Shown: one piece after another, positions 7,620-16,342 of the stretch
Layout of the letters: every line of letters begins with the position of its first letter
Numbering within the stretch: the first letter of the stretch is position 1
Assembly: GCA_003161575.1 (NCBI GenBank)
Contig: PMOE01000033.1
Span: forward strand, 32,620 to 67,329
Reading direction: 5' to 3'
DNA: 34,710 nt
From: Acidimicrobiaceae bacterium
GTDB taxonomy: Bacteria > Actinomycetota > Acidimicrobiia > Acidimicrobiales > RAAP-2
Made by a program: the position numbers and the translations under genes
The notes under the pieces: generated by a model
The model's input: only the letters and a program-made list of their open reading frames with translations
Databases searched by the model: none
Told to the model about the DNA's origin: nothing

Positions 7620-9947
7620 ATGGATGCCCAGGGGCGCGGCCCGCGTCTTCACTATGTCCCTGGTCTCGACGGGGTCCGGGCCTTCGCCGTGCTCGCGGTT
7701 ATCGCCTTCCACAGTGGATTCTCGTGGATCCCGGGGGGCTACTACGGCGTCGACGCCTTCTTCGTCTTGTCGGGCTTTTTGATCACCTCGTTGCTGGTCG
7801 CCGAGTGGCGCGGGAGCGGGACCGTGGCCCTCGGGCGGTTCTGGGCTCGCCGGGCGCGGCGCCTGTTGCCCGCTCTGATCGTGCTCATCGCGGCGATCGG
7901 GTTCGTGGCGGTCATCTGGCCATCGGTGTTCAACACCACCGGACTGTTCTCCGGGGCCCTCGCCGCCACCTTCTACTCAGCGAATTGGTACTTCATCGCC
8001 GGGCACGCCAACTACTTCGCCGCCGTCTCCCAGCCGTCGCCCCTCTTGCACACGTGGTCGCTGGCGATCGAGGAACAGTTCTACTTGGTCTGGCCGTTGG
8101 TTGTGCTGGCTGTCCTGGGGGGCCGCCGGCGTAGACGAGCGCCCGAGGGCGCTCGTGCGAAGGACCCGGCGAACGCCGACGGCTCGGTGCCCGAAATGGA
8201 CCTGTCGGGTCAAACAATGGCGGCACCAGGACCCGCGGGCCAAGGCGCTACCGGGCGAGTTGCCGAGTCGGTCGCCACCGAGTTTGGGTCTGCGCCTCGC
8301 GGCCGGGCCCGCCGGCTCGAATGGCTCTTCGCCCTCGCGGTGCTCGGCGCCGTCGGGTCGGCCGCGCTCATGGCCATCGTGACGCCGATCGGTGGTGATC
8401 CGACCCGCGCGTACTACGGCACCGACACCCGGGCCCAGGGCCTGCTGGTCGGCGCCGCCCTGGCCACGGCCTTTGCTCGATGGGGAGGGGTTCGCTCGGC
8501 CCGGGGCCGAAGGGTCTTGGGGGCGGTCGCCTACACCGGCGTCGTCGGCACCGCTGTGCTGTGGTGGCGGGTCCCGGAGATGTCGTCGCTCGCCTTCCAC
8601 GGCGGTTTCCTCCTCGCCGCGGTATCCGCCGGTGCGGTGGTGGCCGGAACGGTGCAGGCACCGGGCGGCCCGGTCGCCGTCGTGCTGGCCTGGAGTCCCA
8701 TCCGGGCCCTCGGGAGAATCTCCTACGGCGTGTACCTGTGGTATTGGCCGGTGCTGCTCGTCATGACCGGTCAACGGATCCATCTGAGCGACTGGCCGTT
8801 GTTCTTCGCCCGGGTGGCCGTCACTGTCGCCATCGCCGCCCTTTCGTACCGGTTGGTCGAACAACCCATCCGGCGCGGCGCCTTCCCGAGTTGGCGGGCC
8901 CTGGTAGTCGCACCCCTCGGGGCGGCGGCTGCCCTCTCGGTGGTGCTGGCCGCGACCCTCCTGCCCACGACCACCGCGCTGCCCGCCTCGCCGTCGGCGC
9001 TCCCTGCCGACAGCGGTGCCGACGTGGCCGGCCCGGGTACCGCGTCGGGCGCCCCGGGCACCCTCGGTGCGTCGAACGGCGTGGTGCGCAACACGGCCCA
9101 CCCGATCAAGGTCTTGCTCGTCGGCGACTCGGTGGCCGGTTCGCTCGGGGTCGGTCTCGATCAAGAAGCGGCCCGCTACGGCATCCAACTGGTCAACGAA
9201 GGAGCGCCGGGGTGTTCGGTGTCGATGGACCAGCTGATCCGGGTCCTGTGGTACACGCTGCCCCCGGGAGCACCGTGTCGGGCGGGCGACCCCGAGGCGA
9301 TCTACTCACGCTGGCAGCGATGGGTCAAGAACTACAACCCCGACGTGGTGGTCTACCTGGCCCGGGGCGAGTTGTTCGACCAGGAAGTCGGCGGGCAGTG
9401 GGCGAGCCTGGGCCAGCGCTCCTTCGACCGTTATGTCACGGCACGCTTTCGCCAGGCCATACGGGTGCTCGGGGTCCGTGGGGCTGCGGTGGTCTTGTTG
9501 ACCACCCCCTACTACGACAGCGGCGAGCAACCCTCGGGGGCACCGTGGCCCGAAGACCAGACCAGCCGGGTGACTCTCGACAACTCCATCATCAAGCAGG
9601 TCGTCGCCGGCGCTGCGAAGTCGCCGAGATCGGCCACACTCAGCACCCCCGACGTCCCGGTGACCCGGGCGGAGACGCCCGATCCGGCCCCGTCAGTGAC
9701 GGTGGTCAACTTCGGCGCATTGGCCTCGCCCGGTGGGCACTTCTCTTCGGTGGTCGACGGTGTCGACATGCGGTGTAGCGACGGCGTCCACATCACGGTG
9801 AGCGGCGGAGAGTCTTTGGCTCCTCGTCTTCTCCCCGAACTTGGCCGCCTCGGGCGGGTCCACCAGGCGGCGTCGCCCACCGGGGCGTGGCCCGCCCCGT
9901 TGCCGCCCCCGGTGCCGTCGTGGTGGCACAAGCTTCCCTGCGGCTGA
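7620..9947 (+). CDS. Membrane O-acyltransferase (acyltransferase 3) with C-terminal SGNH domain
   Basis: 775 residues in the OafA/YrhL two-domain layout. The N-terminal part (about 10-455) is the multi-helix acyltransferase-3 domain, with LDGVRAFAVLAVIAFHSG carrying the conserved Arg20 and His31, then GVDAFFVLSGFLIT, FWARRARRLLPA and LLHTWSLAIEEQFYLVWP. A last membrane helix near 425-455 leads to an Ala/Pro/Ser-rich linker and an extracytoplasmic SGNH-like domain: VLLVGDSVAGS with Ser504, and near the end SDGVHIT with the Asp721/His724 pair. Such proteins move acetyl or longer acyl groups across the membrane onto cell-surface glycans or peptidoglycan. The loop between TM helices at residues 165-240 is unusually long and Arg/Ala-rich. 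It stands alone, with no glycan cluster beside it. Confidence 0.93.
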   Translation: MDAQGRGPRLHYVPGLDGVRAFAVLAVIAFHSGFSWIPGGYYGVDAFFVLSGFLITSLLVAEWRGSGTVALGRFWARRARRLLPALIVLIAAIGFVAVIWPSVFNTTGLFSGALAATFYSANWYFIAGHANYFAAVSQPSPLLHTWSLAIEEQFYLVWPLVVLAVLGGRRRRRAPEGARAKDPANADGSVPEMDLSGQTMAAPGPAGQGATGRVAESVATEFGSAPRGRARRLEWLFALAVLGAVGSAALMAIVTPIGGDPTRAYYGTDTRAQGLLVGAALATAFARWGGVRSARGRRVLGAVAYTGVVGTAVLWWRVPEMSSLAFHGGFLLAAVSAGAVVAGTVQAPGGPVAVVLAWSPIRALGRISYGVYLWYWPVLLVMTGQRIHLSDWPLFFARVAVTVAIAALSYRLVEQPIRRGAFPSWRALVVAPLGAAAALSVVLAATLLPTTTALPASPSALPADSGADVAGPGTASGAPGTLGASNGVVRNTAHPIKVLLVGDSVAGSLGVGLDQEAARYGIQLVNEGAPGCSVSMDQLIRVLWYTLPPGAPCRAGDPEAIYSRWQRWVKNYNPDVVVYLARGELFDQEVGGQWASLGQRSFDRYVTARFRQAIRVLGVRGAAVVLLTTPYYDSGEQPSGAPWPEDQTSRVTLDNSIIKQVVAGAAKSPRSATLSTPDVPVTRAETPDPAPSVTVVNFGALASPGGHFSSVVDGVDMRCSDGVHITVSGGESLAPRLLPELGRLGRVHQAASPTGAWPAPLPPPVPSWWHKLPCG

Positions 9948-10032
9948 TCGATCCGACGGGCACCTTACGCCGAGGTGGGGCAGAATGACGTCGAATCCGG
10001 GTCGCCAATGAGTGGGACCCGTGGGCCGCTCG

Positions 10033-10038
10033 TATGTT
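10033..10038 (+). promoter_or_regulatory. Candidate -10 box (TATGTT) of the glutamate decarboxylase gene
   Basis: TATGTT 43 nt before the ATG at 10082, with GGAG (10072-10075) placed 6 nt before that ATG. Unlike many genes here, this one looks leadered. Confidence 0.35.
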
Positions 10039-10081
10039 CGGGGAGCGACCCATCCCGAGAACAACGACATCGGAGTCCATC

Positions 10082-11482
10082 ATGACGCTGCACACCCGTG
10101 AGACCGTTCGCGACGAGTTACTGGACACCGTGTTCGCCTGCGGTGAATTCAACAAGCCGATCCCCAAGTACAAGTTCCCCGACTCGACGATCCGGGCCGA
10201 CGAAGCCTTCCAGGCGATCTCCGACGAGCTCATCCTCGACGGCAACGCCCGGCAGAACCTGGCCACCTTCTGCCAGACCTGGGAGGAGCCTCAGGTCCAC
10301 CAGATCATGGATCTGGCCATGGATAAGAACATGATCGACCGGGACGAGTACCCCCAGACCGCAGAGATCGAGCGCCGGTGTGTCCACATGATCGCCGACC
10401 TGTGGAACGCGCCCGATGCGGGCAACAGTGTCGGCTGTTCGGCCATCGGGTCTTCTGAGGCCTGCATGCTCGGCGGCATGGCGGCCAAGTGGCGGTGGCG
10501 GGCCAAGCGGGCGGCGGCGGGCAAGCCGGCGGACAAGCCCAACATGGTCTGCGGGCCCGTCCAGGTGGTTTGGCACAAATTCGCCCGGTACTGGGATGTC
10601 GAGATCCGAGAGGTCCCAATGACCGCCGGGCACTACAGCATGGATGTCGACGAGATGCTCAAGCGAGTCGACGAGAACACGATCATGGTCGTCCCGACGT
10701 TCGGGATCACCTACACGGGTGCCTACGAGCCGGTTCTCGAGCTCTCCCAGGCCCTCGACAAGCTGCAGGAGGACACCGGGCTCGATGTGGACATTCACGT
10801 CGACGGCGCTTCGGGTGCCTTCCTCGCGCCGTTCTGCGCTCCCGACGTCCAGTGGGACTTCCGGGTGCCCCGGGTGAAGTCGATCAGCACGTCGGGCCAC
10901 AAGTTCGGCCTGGCCCCGCTCGGGGTCGGCTGGGTCCTGTGGCGCGACGCGGCTGACCTGCCCGAAGACCTCATCTTCCACGTGACCTATCTCGGCGGCG
11001 ACATGCCGGTCTTTCAGATCAACTTCTCGCGCCCGGCGGGCCAGATCGTGGCCCAGTACTACGAGTTCATCAGGTTGGGGAAGCAAGGATTTCGTGATGT
11101 CCACATGACCTGTTACGAGACCGGGCGGTTTCTGGCCGAAGAGATCGTCAAGCTCGGACCCTTCGAGATGCTGTGCGCGAGCGAGCCCGCTACCGGGATC
11201 CCATCGGTGGCCTGGCGCATCAAAGACGGGGAGGATCCCGGCTACACCCTCTACGATGTGGCCGACCGACTGCGGGTCCGGGGATGGCAGGTCCCGGCCT
11301 ATCCACTGACCGGGGAGGTGTCCGACGTTTCGGTGCAGAGGATCCTGGTCCGTCAAGGCGTCACTCGGGATCTGGCTGCGCTCCTGCTCGTCGACACCAA
11401 GTTGGCTATCGACCACTTCTCCAAGCACCCGGTGAGCGTCCCAATGAGCAAAGAAGAAGCAGGGGGCTTCAGCCACCTCTAA
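10082..11482 (+). CDS. gadB: Glutamate decarboxylase (PLP-dependent)
   Basis: 466 residues, the standard GAD length. The PLP lysine is Lys274 in [19 protein letters not shown], the same place as Lys276 of E. coli GadB. The cofactor Asp lies in [15 protein letters not shown], and [18 protein letters not shown] forms the phosphate-binding loop. The enzyme converts glutamate to GABA and CO2, consuming a proton, and serves acid resistance or a GABA shunt. The upstream in-frame ATG at 10034 has no ribosome site, whereas the chosen ATG has GGAG at the right distance. No gadC-type antiporter lies nearby, so a metabolic role or a separately encoded antiporter are both possible. Confidence 0.96.
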   Translation: MTLHTRETVRDELLDTVFACGEFNKPIPKYKFPDSTIRADEAFQAISDELILDGNARQNLATFCQTWEEPQVHQIMDLAMDKNMIDRDEYPQTAEIERRCVHMIADLWNAPDAGNSVGCSAIGSSEACMLGGMAAKWRWRAKRAAAGKPADKPNMVCGPVQVVWHKFARYWDVEIREVPMTAGHYSMDVDEMLKRVDENTIMVVPTFGITYTGAYEPVLELSQALDKLQEDTGLDVDIHVDGASGAFLAPFCAPDVQWDFRVPRVKSISTSGHKFGLAPLGVGWVLWRDAADLPEDLIFHVTYLGGDMPVFQINFSRPAGQIVAQYYEFIRLGKQGFRDVHMTCYETGRFLAEEIVKLGPFEMLCASEPATGIPSVAWRIKDGEDPGYTLYDVADRLRVRGWQVPAYPLTGEVSDVSVQRILVRQGVTRDLAALLLVDTKLAIDHFSKHPVSVPMSKEEAGGFSHL

Positions 11483-11557
11483 ACAGGCCAAGCCGGAGCG
11501 CCATTGTGGTGCCCGTGGACTTTTGCGGGAGTGTGATCGCAGGTACGGGCCAGCGCG

Positions 11558-11563
11558 TACGCT
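11558..11563 (+). promoter_or_regulatory. Candidate leaderless -10 box (TACGCT) of the PIG-L deacetylase gene
   Basis: TACGCT, then exactly 7 nt, then the GTG at 11571; no Shine-Dalgarno. Confidence 0.45.
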
Positions 11564-11570
11564 GACCTCC

Positions 11571-12392
11571 GTGCCCGAGCGCCCCCTCACCCTCATGGCG
11601 GTTCATGCCCACCCCGACGACGAGGCGTCGAGCACCGGGGGCATCCTCGCTCGCTACGCCAGCGAAGGAACGCGCACGGTGCTCGTCACGTGCACCAACG
11701 GTGAACTGGGGGACGGCCCCGGCGGAGTGAAGCCTGGTGAGCCCGGTCACGTGGTCGACGAAGTGGTGGCCCTGCGACGGGCGGAACTCGAGAAGAGCTG
11801 TGCGATCCTCGGGGTCAGCGACCTCGAGCTCCTGGGCTACCACGATTCGGGGATGATGGGCTGGCCTCAGAACGACGCCCCCGGGGCGTTCTGGAACACG
11901 CCGGTGGAAGTGGCGGCGGCCCCGTTGGCCGCATTGATGGAGCGTTACCGGCCCCAGGTGGTCGTGACCTACGACGAGCACGGCTTCTACGGGCATCCCG
12001 ATCACATCCAGGCGAATCGCGTCACCCTGGCCGCCATCGAGGCCACCGGCGTACCCGACAAGCTGTACTACCCGGGCATTCCCCGCTCGCGCCTCGCCGG
12101 GTTCGCCGAGCTCCTCCGCCAAAAGGGCATCGAACCACCCGAACCGATGGAGGGGGACCCCGAGTTCGGCACGCCCGACGAGTTGATCAACGCGGTCATC
12201 GACTGCACGGCGTTCGCCGACGCCAAGTACGACAGTTTGGCCGCCCACGCCAGCCAAGCCGACAACATCTTCTTTCTCGATATGGGTCGTGAGCTCTTCG
12301 CGAGCGTTATGGGCCAGGAGGCATTCGTCAGGGTCCAGGATCGAACCGGGGCTCGGGTCCTCGAAGACGATCTGTTCTCCGGGCTGCGCTGA
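11571..12392 (+). CDS. PIG-L family zinc deacetylase, mycothiol S-conjugate amidase-like
   Basis: 273 residues of the LmbE/PIG-L fold. The zinc motif is at the N-terminus, LMAVHAHPDDEASSTGG (His14, Asp17), with the distal GHPDHIQ (His142-His145). The opening and the HPDDEASS segment resemble mycothiol conjugate amidase (Mca) more than MshB, as does the DSG in LLGYHDSGMMGWP. Mca cleaves mycothiol S-conjugates to mercapturic acids and glucosamine-inositol during detoxification; MshB makes the mycothiol precursor. I therefore favour an Mca-like role but cannot exclude another N-acetylglucosaminyl substrate. The GTG start follows a TACGCT box by 7 nt; an upstream alternative lacks support. Confidence 0.85.
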   Translation: MPERPLTLMAVHAHPDDEASSTGGILARYASEGTRTVLVTCTNGELGDGPGGVKPGEPGHVVDEVVALRRAELEKSCAILGVSDLELLGYHDSGMMGWPQNDAPGAFWNTPVEVAAAPLAALMERYRPQVVVTYDEHGFYGHPDHIQANRVTLAAIEATGVPDKLYYPGIPRSRLAGFAELLRQKGIEPPEPMEGDPEFGTPDELINAVIDCTAFADAKYDSLAAHASQADNIFFLDMGRELFASVMGQEAFVRVQDRTGARVLEDDLFSGLR

Positions 12393-12482
12393 CCGGCCCG
12401 CCGACTACCTGACAACAACACGAAGGCCCACCCGCGTACGCTCGTGCCCCCAGCCAGTGACGAGGTCAGCAGGGGACACCGG

Positions 12483-14387
12483 GTGCCATACGACCGCTTG
12501 CACAGGAGGACTCGCCGGGCCCGGTCGCATCGGCGAGCGCCGCTGTCGGTCCTCGCGACGAGCGCGATGGCCCTCGTTTCGGCCAATCTGCTCGGACTGC
12601 TCGGCGCCGCGCTCCCAGCCGCCGCAGCGTCGCCCGCGTCGTCGTCGGCGTCGGCGTCGGTTGGGGGCGTCTACCAGAACCCGGTGACTCCCGATGATGC
12701 CCCCGACCCCGATGTCATCTCGGTCGGGGGCCAGTACTACGCATTCACCACCGGCGGGGTCAACGGGCACATCCAAGAGTTCTCCTCGCCCGATCTCGTG
12801 CACTGGACGGCGGTGGCGGCGCCCGGGGCCCTCGTCTCAGAGCCCGGCTGGGTGAACCCAGGTCTTGAGTGGGCACCGACGGTGACCGACTTCAACGGGA
12901 CCTGGCTCATGTTGTATGCCACCTTCGACGAGTGGCTCGATGCAGAGTGCGTGACAGAAGCCACCGCTCCCGCGGTCACCGGCCCTTACGTGAATAACGC
13001 CAGTGGCCCGCTGCTCTGTCAACCGCTGCTCGGAGCCTCCGGGATCGTCTACGGAGGGGACATCGACCCCGACGTGTTTGTCGACAACGGATCGCCGTAC
13101 CTGTTGTGGAAGGCCAACCCCGGCGGTTTTCAGAACCGGGCCGTAATCTGGTCTGAACCACTCGCCGCGGACGGCGAGTCGTTAGCGCCGGGGAGCCAGG
13201 CCACCCCCCTCATCGAACAAGACCAGAGTTGGGAGTCAACGATCGAAAACCCCGACATGGTGGAGACCGCCGGTGCGTTCTTCCTCTTCTACTCGGGCGG
13301 CAACTGGTGGGATTCGTCCTATGCCGTCGGGTACGCCGTGTGTGCCGGGCCCAACGGCCCCTGTGGAAAGCCGAGCACCCGTCCGATCCTGGCCTCGGCC
13401 GGCCCGGTTGTCGGGCCCGGAGGGGAGTGGGCCTTCCTCGACAACGCGGGTCAGTGGTGGATGGCCTACGGCGCCTGGACCAGTGGGTCGGTCGGTTATC
13501 CGACCGGCGCCCGGTCGCTGCGGATCGACCCGCTTTGCTTTGCCACCGGGGCCGAGGGTGGACCGGCCACCGCGGTGGTGGTCGGCCCGACGGCCAGCCC
13601 GCAGCCCCTGGCCCAGTCGTGTCCGAGCACCGACCCCAACTCGCAGTATCAGATGGTCGCGTCCGATGGCGGCCTCTTCGCTTACGGCGGGGCGGCCTTT
13701 TTCGGCTCCATGGGCGGCCGGGTCCTTTCCGCACCGGTGGTGGGCCTGGCCGTCGACGCCGGCACCGGGGGGTACTGGGAGGTCGGGGCCGACGGCCGGG
13801 TCTACGGGTTCAACGCACCGACCGACGGGGACCTTGATGGTGATCGGCTCAGGGGGCCGATTGTGGGCATCGCGGCCACCCCCGACGGGGGCGGGTACTG
13901 GCTGGTGGCCGTCGACGGTGGGGTCTTCGCTTACGGCGACGCCCCCTACTTCGGCTCTGCGGGATCCCTCCTGTTGCGCAGCCCGATCGTGGGCATGGCG
14001 GCCACCCCCGACGGGGGCGGGTACTGGCTGGTGGCCGCCGACGGTGGGGTCTTCGCCTACGGCGACGCCCCCTACTTCGGCTCGATGGGGTCCACGCCGC
14101 TCAATCGACCGATCGTGGGCATGGCCGCCATGCCCGACGGGGGCGGGTACTGGCTCGTGGCGGCCGACGGTGGGATCTTCGCCTACGGCGACGCCCCGTT
14201 CCGGGGATCGACGGGCGGTCTGACCCTCAACCAACCAATTGTCGGTATGGCCGACGATGGCGACGGGGGCGGGTACTGGCTCGTGGCGGCCGACGGTGGG
14301 GTCTTCGCCTACGGGTCCGCCCGCTTCGAGGGGTCGACCGGTTCGCTCACCCTCAACCAACCCATCGTCGGGATCGCCGTCTCGTAG
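12483..14387 (+). CDS. Secreted GH43-like glycosidase with six-repeat C-terminal domain
   Basis: 634 residues from the GTG preceded by AGGGG (12471-12475); an in-frame GTG at 12444 is an alternative. A long Arg-rich n-region (RLHRRTRRARSHRR) and a hydrophobic stretch ending LPAAAASPA form an export signal. The next 330 residues resemble a GH43 five-bladed propeller: DPDVISVGGQYYAF (general base Asp), IDPDVFVDNGSPYLLWK (second Asp) and IENPDMVETAGAFFLFYSG (acid Glu). The rest is six near-identical units of about 42 residues with the pattern GGYWLVAADGGVFAYGDAP and PIVGMAATPDG. Such repeats are common in Acidimicrobiia surface proteins and may form a second propeller. A likely substrate is an arabinan or xylan-type glycan; this is inference. 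Confidence 0.85.
   Translation: MPYDRLHRRTRRARSHRRAPLSVLATSAMALVSANLLGLLGAALPAAAASPASSSASASVGGVYQNPVTPDDAPDPDVISVGGQYYAFTTGGVNGHIQEFSSPDLVHWTAVAAPGALVSEPGWVNPGLEWAPTVTDFNGTWLMLYATFDEWLDAECVTEATAPAVTGPYVNNASGPLLCQPLLGASGIVYGGDIDPDVFVDNGSPYLLWKANPGGFQNRAVIWSEPLAADGESLAPGSQATPLIEQDQSWESTIENPDMVETAGAFFLFYSGGNWWDSSYAVGYAVCAGPNGPCGKPSTRPILASAGPVVGPGGEWAFLDNAGQWWMAYGAWTSGSVGYPTGARSLRIDPLCFATGAEGGPATAVVVGPTASPQPLAQSCPSTDPNSQYQMVASDGGLFAYGGAAFFGSMGGRVLSAPVVGLAVDAGTGGYWEVGADGRVYGFNAPTDGDLDGDRLRGPIVGIAATPDGGGYWLVAVDGGVFAYGDAPYFGSAGSLLLRSPIVGMAATPDGGGYWLVAADGGVFAYGDAPYFGSMGSTPLNRPIVGMAAMPDGGGYWLVAADGGIFAYGDAPFRGSTGGLTLNQPIVGMADDGDGGGYWLVAADGGVFAYGSARFEGSTGSLTLNQPIVGIAVS
13641..14384 (+). repeat. Six tandem 126-bp coding repeats (42 residues each)
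   Basis: Units start at about 13641, 13767, 13890, 14016, 14142 and 14268. The first two are diverged; the last four are nearly the same at DNA level, for example GACGGGGGCGGGTACTGGCT at the unit boundaries. Six blade-sized units suggest a closed propeller. The high DNA identity among the last four points to recent duplication or gene conversion. Confidence 0.9.
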
Positions 14388-14391
14388 GCTC

Positions 14392-14421
14392 GGCCCATGA
14401 CGCACGCTTGCGTCGTGGGCC
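14392..14421 (+). terminator. Strong hairpin just after the GH43-like gene
   Basis: Arms of 13 bp (14392-14404 and 14409-14421) with one G-U-compatible mismatch and a CGCT loop, beginning 5 nt after the stop codon. There is no T-run, as is usual for actinobacterial terminator hairpins. Confidence 0.65.
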
Positions 14422-14445
14422 ACTGAGCACACCGAATGGAGTCCT

Positions 14446-15099
14446 ATGACGGGAGCCGGCGCGGATCAGGGGGACGGGGGCCACGGCCCCACGGGGCTCG
14501 AGGTCCGCAGGGCGACCGACGACGAGGTCCCTGCGATCTGCGACATGCTCGCCCGGGCCTTCGATGACGACCCGGTGGCCTGTTACATCATGCCGACCGA
14601 CCGACGCCGGCCCGCAATGCTGCGGGCGTTCTTCTCCATGCTGGTGCGACGCGATCACTTTTTGGACTTCGGCGGAGTCTTTACGACCGAGGGCCACCGG
14701 GGTGCGGCCCTCTGGGGGCCTCCGGGCAAGCCTCGGTTGAGCGGGATCCGGGGGCTCTTGGCCCTGGTCCCGCTCGCACCCCGGGTGGCTGGCCCCACCC
14801 TTCCCCGGGCCCTCCGCCTACTCGGCCGCCTCGACGCCCTGCATCCGACCGAGGCCCACTGGTATCTCTCGACCATCGGCACCGATCCGGATCAGCAGGG
14901 TCGCGGTGTGGGCTCGGCCTTGATGGCGCCGGGCCTGGAGCGCTGCGACGCTGAAGGGGTACGGGCCTATCTCGAATCGTCGAAGGAGGCGAACCTACCG
15001 TTTTACCGGCGCTTCGGGTTCGAGGTCACGAGCGAGATAGTGACCGAGGGCGGCCCGACGATCTGGCAGATGTGGCGCGAGCCGCAGCCGCCAGACTGA
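14446..15099 (+). CDS. GNAT family N-acetyltransferase
   Basis: 217 residues. The acetyl-CoA-binding motif A is clear: STIGTDPDQQGRGVGSALM, about residues 143-161, with QGRGVGS as the pyrophosphate loop. It is followed by AYLESSKEANLPFYRRFGFEV, the usual GNAT end with Tyr in the acid position. The N-terminal part (VRRATDDEVPAICDMLARAF) is the typical beta1-alpha1 start. The acceptor substrate cannot be deduced. GGAG is placed 5 nt before the ATG. The gene is convergent with the LysR gene, with only 5 bp between the stops. Confidence 0.92.
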   Translation: MTGAGADQGDGGHGPTGLEVRRATDDEVPAICDMLARAFDDDPVACYIMPTDRRRPAMLRAFFSMLVRRDHFLDFGGVFTTEGHRGAALWGPPGKPRLSGIRGLLALVPLAPRVAGPTLPRALRLLGRLDALHPTEAHWYLSTIGTDPDQQGRGVGSALMAPGLERCDAEGVRAYLESSKEANLPFYRRFGFEVTSEIVTEGGPTIWQMWREPQPPD

Positions 15100-15104
15100 G
15101 CTGT

Positions 15105-16055
15105 TCAGCGCCCCCGGCCGGCGACGGTCGGGTGCAGACCGTCAGGTATCAGGGCACGGTTCTCGACGACGTCTTGGAGCACTTCGATGAAGGCGCGCGT
15201 GGGAGCGGACGGCAGTCCTCGGCTGCGCACGGCGACCCCGACGCGACGCCGAGGCGTCCCTTCTATCGGGAGCAGGGAGAAGCGGCCGCGCAGGTGCCCG
15301 GGCACCGCCGCGGCCGGGAGAATGGCCGGTCCGAATCCGTCGAAGGTGAGCGACGCGATCATGCGGAGCCCGTCGAGCTCGAGCGAGGGGCGAAGCTCGA
15401 CGCCCGCGGGGTGCACTGCCGCGTCGATCTCGTCGCGCAGAGCGGTCCCCGGGAGGGGGAGCAGGAGTTCGAGTTCACCAAGCGCGGCGAGGGGCAACGG
15501 TGCTCGCTCGGCGTTCACGCCCTTGGATGCAGTGGCGAGGGGGTGCTCGGCCGGCACCACCAACATGAGGTCCTCTTCGAACAGTGGGGAGGCCGACAGC
15601 TCGTCGCCGGGAATGGGTAGCGTGACCACGGCCACGTCGAGCTGACCCGAGATCAGGCGCTGCTCGAGGGTGGTGCTCGTGCCGTCGGCCACGGTCATGT
15701 GGACCTCGGCGTGGCGGTCGCGAAGGTGGGCGACGAGGAGCGGCACCAGCCACCGGCCGGTCGTTCCGATCATGCCAACTCGCACGGTGCCCCGGACCTC
15801 GTGGCGCATGGCGACCACGTCGGAGATCAGGGCCTCGAGTTCGAGGAGCATGCGGCGGCCCCGGGCCACGACCACCTCACCCTCCTCGGTGAGCCGGCCA
15901 GAAGAGCGGTCGACCAGTGCCACCTCGAGCTCGCGTTCGAGCCGGGCCACGTGGGCCGAGATATTGGATTGCACCGTGCCGATCTGTTCGGCGGCGGCCG
16001 AGAAGCTCCCGGTGTCGTCGATGCCGACCAGTGCTTGCAGGTGTTTAAGCTCCAT
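15105..16055 (-). CDS. LysR family transcriptional regulator
   Basis: 316 residues. The N-terminal winged helix starts MELKHLQALVGIDDTGSFSAAAEQIGTVQSNISAHVARLE, the standard LysR DNA-binding segment. The effector domain begins near VRGTVRVGMIGTTGRWLVP (about residue 90) and contains LEQRLISGQLDVAVV and a late PHLRG-like stretch. I start it at the ATG with GGAGG directly upstream. The longer open frame continues through the intergenic region and is not supported. Target genes are not evident. The 287 bp upstream, shared with the HAD-PlsC gene, carry a GATA-N5-TATC dyad over a possible -10 box, suggesting autoregulation. Confidence 0.94.
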   Translation of the reverse strand: MELKHLQALVGIDDTGSFSAAAEQIGTVQSNISAHVARLERELEVALVDRSSGRLTEEGEVVVARGRRMLLELEALISDVVAMRHEVRGTVRVGMIGTTGRWLVPLLVAHLRDRHAEVHMTVADGTSTTLEQRLISGQLDVAVVTLPIPGDELSASPLFEEDLMLVVPAEHPLATASKGVNAERAPLPLAALGELELLLPLPGTALRDEIDAAVHPAGVELRPSLELDGLRMIASLTFDGFGPAILPAAAVPGHLRGRFSLLPIEGTPRRRVGVAVRSRGLPSAPTRAFIEVLQDVVENRALIPDGLHPTVAGRGR

Positions 16056-16109
16056 GTTCCTCCGCGGCCTCCAACGTGCGTGCAGCTGTTCTGGGCGACA
16101 TCTGGAATA

Positions 16110-16124
16110 ATGATAACGAATATC
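16110..16124 (-). promoter_or_regulatory. Candidate LysR promoter with GATA-N5-TATC dyad
   Basis: On the minus strand TATCAT (16115-16110) fits TANNNT, about 55 nt before the LysR ATG. It overlaps the dyad GATA-ACGAA-TATC (16112-16124), placed where an autoregulating LysR protein would bind. The stretch is the most AT-rich of the intergenic region. Confidence 0.35.
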
Positions 16125-16177
16125 TCTCTGAGCTGCTTGACAGATCACGGCCGTTCCTCCAGAATAACTGTCAGACC

Positions 16178-16276
16178 TCAAGGAAACCGGATACCCCCCC
16201 TCCGTTCCTTGATGAGTCCGAGTGAAGGGATCGCCACCCCCCCCCGGCGATCCCTTCACCGCGTTCGGGGCCCTTT
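16178..16276. other. Structured intergenic segment: two inverted repeats and a T-run
   Basis: First pair: TCAAGGAA (16178-16185) with TTCCTTGA (16205-16212). Second pair: a perfect 14-bp hairpin, arms at 16222-16235 and 16246-16259, loop of one A and nine C. A run of five T follows at 16272-16276. A TTGACA lies upstream at 16137-16142, though without a convincing -10 box. The whole could be a small RNA with its terminator or a protein-binding region; neither flanking gene needs a terminator here. Confidence 0.5.
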
Positions 16277-16329
16277 TTCGCCCCGGAATCGCCGCCCCGA
16301 AGCCCGCTGACCACGAGCCCGCCGACCGG

Positions 16330-16335
16330 TAGCCT
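16330..16335 (+). promoter_or_regulatory. Candidate leaderless -10 box (TAGCCT) of the HAD-PlsC operon
   Basis: TAGCCT, then 7 nt, then the GTG at 16343, with no Shine-Dalgarno. Confidence 0.45.
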
Positions 16336-16342
16336 CGGCGGC

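Noticed and set aside
10118..11596. A 492-codon minus-strand frame over the glutamate decarboxylase gene.
   Set aside because: Antisense shadow; the plus strand encodes a full-length, motif-complete GAD.
12635..12661. A GTCGTC/GCGTCG microsatellite-like run near the signal peptide of the glycosidase.
   Set aside because: It codes a Ser/Ala linker after the export signal and is too short to argue for phase variation.
16207..16231. CTTGATGAGTCCGAGTGAAG resembles the hammerhead ribozyme core (CUGAUGAGUCC).
   Set aside because: Stem II cannot close and the GAAA that must follow is absent; the similarity is chance.
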